A stretch of 8,429 nucleotides of DNA from CAG-307 sp964524125 (GTDB lineage: Bacteria > Bacillota_I > Bacilli_A > Acholeplasmatales > Anaeroplasmataceae): positions 1 through 8,429 of the forward strand of contig CAZGBY010000055.1 of NCBI GenBank assembly GCA_964524125.1. Direction: 5' to 3'. Position numbers and translations under genes: made by a program. This document shows, piece after piece, positions 7,868 to 8,429 of the stretch (position 1 is the stretch's first letter; the number at the start of each line of letters is the position of its first letter). Below the pieces are notes generated by a model. The model did no database searches and had not been told where the DNA came from. It was given only the letters and a program-made list of their open reading frames with translations.

Positions 7868-8429
7868 TTATACAAGTAATTTATAATCTTTTACTGTTAA
7901 CTTTCCATCATTATTTACATCAGACGCAATATAATATATAAATTCGTCATATATTTTCATTAAAGAAGCTTGAATAATGTCTAAATCAATTAAATTAATT
8001 CTTCCATCTCCATTGACATCGCCTCTTATAATAAGACTAAAAGAATCTAATAAATTATCTTCTGAATCATAAAGATTTATTTTCGTATTAGTCGTAATTA
8101 AACTATTTTTATAAAACAATGATAAAATTAACTCATCCTTTGCTGTATATGCTTTAATAGTTGTAGTTTGTGAGGATGAATTTTCTAGTAGATCTATTAT
8201 ATCTTTAATCTTTGTACCAACAGATAAATTATCTAAATATAATTCAGTTTCACCTTTATTACCTTTTGTATGTTCTACTTCATTCAATATTATACCAGTA
8301 GATATTTCACTAAACTTATAAGTATCACTATCTTTAAACTTAAAGTATTGTAACTCTTCTATTTCTTCAGATAATGTTACTGTAAACTCACCATCATAAT
8401 TATTAATACCAGTATATAAATATTTTACT
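7868..8429 (-). CDS. C-terminal part of a dockerin-bearing exported protein (N-terminus outside window)
   Basis: The frame is open from the right edge to TAA at 7868-7870, showing 186 residues. A TTG at 8285-8287 could be read as a start, but the frame is open upstream with similar coding sequence and there is no start signal, so the gene continues beyond the window. Visible residues 1-55 are an unrecognised beta-rich segment (FTVTLSEEIEELQYFKF). Residues ~62-134 form a module often found just before dockerins in Bacillota surface proteins (VGTKIKDIIDLL, then TTNTKINLYDSEDNLLDSF, then IIRGD). Residues ~136-186 are a type I dockerin with two intact calcium-loop repeats ending at the C-terminus. 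It lies 14 nt upstream of the giant surface protein in the same orientation, so is probably the preceding gene of one operon. The catalytic or binding part of the protein is not visible, so its function cannot be named. Confidence 0.85.
   Translation of the reverse strand, partial: VKYLYTGINNYDGEFTVTLSEEIEELQYFKFKDSDTYKFSEISTGIILNEVEHTKGNKGETELYLDNLSVGTKIKDIIDLLENSSSQTTTIKAYTAKDELILSLFYKNSLITTNTKINLYDSEDNLLDSFSLIIRGDVNGDGRINLIDLDIIQASLMKIYDEFIYYIASDVNNDGKLTVKDYKLLV
7871..8023 (-). other. C-terminal type I dockerin domain (upstream gene)
   Basis: There are two 12-residue EF-hand-like loops, DVNGDGRINLID and DVNNDGKLTVKD. Each has acidic or polar residues at positions 1, 3, 5, 9 and 12 (D-N-D-N-D and D-N-D-T-D) followed by a short helix. 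This is the duplicated calcium-binding pattern of dockerins, which bind cohesin modules. The protein ends a few residues after the second loop, as is usual. Confidence 0.88.

Noticed and set aside
8285..8287. TTG as the start of a 139-residue dockerin protein
   Set aside because: The same frame is open to the window edge, the upstream residues look like ordinary coding sequence, and a bare pre-dockerin plus dockerin without export signal is unlikely.
1..8429. A cellulosome gene cluster
   Set aside because: No glycoside hydrolase, carbohydrate-binding module family or anchoring protein is visible. Dockerins and cohesin-like folds are also common in non-cellulosomal surface proteins.

Overview
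This is a low-G+C stretch (well under 30% G+C by eye) from a Gram-positive-type bacterium, probably an uncultured gut or anaerobic Bacillota such as a Bacilli or Erysipelotrichia relative. That placement is inferred from base composition, codon use and protein families, not from a marker gene. The 100-N block suggests a scaffolded draft assembly. TGA acts as a stop at 1576-1578 and Trp is encoded by TGG, so nothing here calls for the Mollicutes code.

The whole window is one minus-strand run of three large modular exported-protein genes with almost no intergenic DNA. Reading in the direction of transcription (right to left): (A) 8429-7868 is the C-terminal part of a protein ending in a canonical type I dockerin. 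(B) 7853-1576 is a giant surface or secreted protein with a signal peptide, cohesin-like beta-sandwich modules, Gly/Ser-rich linkers, four InlB B-type repeats, cadherin-like beta-sandwich modules and a dockerin near the C-terminus. (C) 1579-1 is a third exported protein with a signal peptide, a cohesin-like region and at least three cadherin-like beta-sandwich modules, running off the left edge. A and B are 14 nt apart with a good Shine-Dalgarno. B and C overlap by 4 nt (ATGA). This looks like one operon; no promoter or terminator is visible.

The main technical observation is that gene B looks split only because of the assembly gap at 5607-5706. The 55 bases left of the gap (5552-5606) are identical to the 55 bases right of it (5707-5761). 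Merging that overlap removes 155 nt, puts both halves in the same frame, completes a normal-length B-repeat and gives one 2040-residue protein with no internal stop. The ATG at 4920 is therefore internal, not a gene start.

Together the genes look like a cell-surface adhesin or scaffold locus. Cohesin-like and dockerin modules occur in the same operon, which raises the possibility of calcium-dependent assembly between the products. That is inference. No catalytic domain, sortase motif or membrane anchor is visible in the window.
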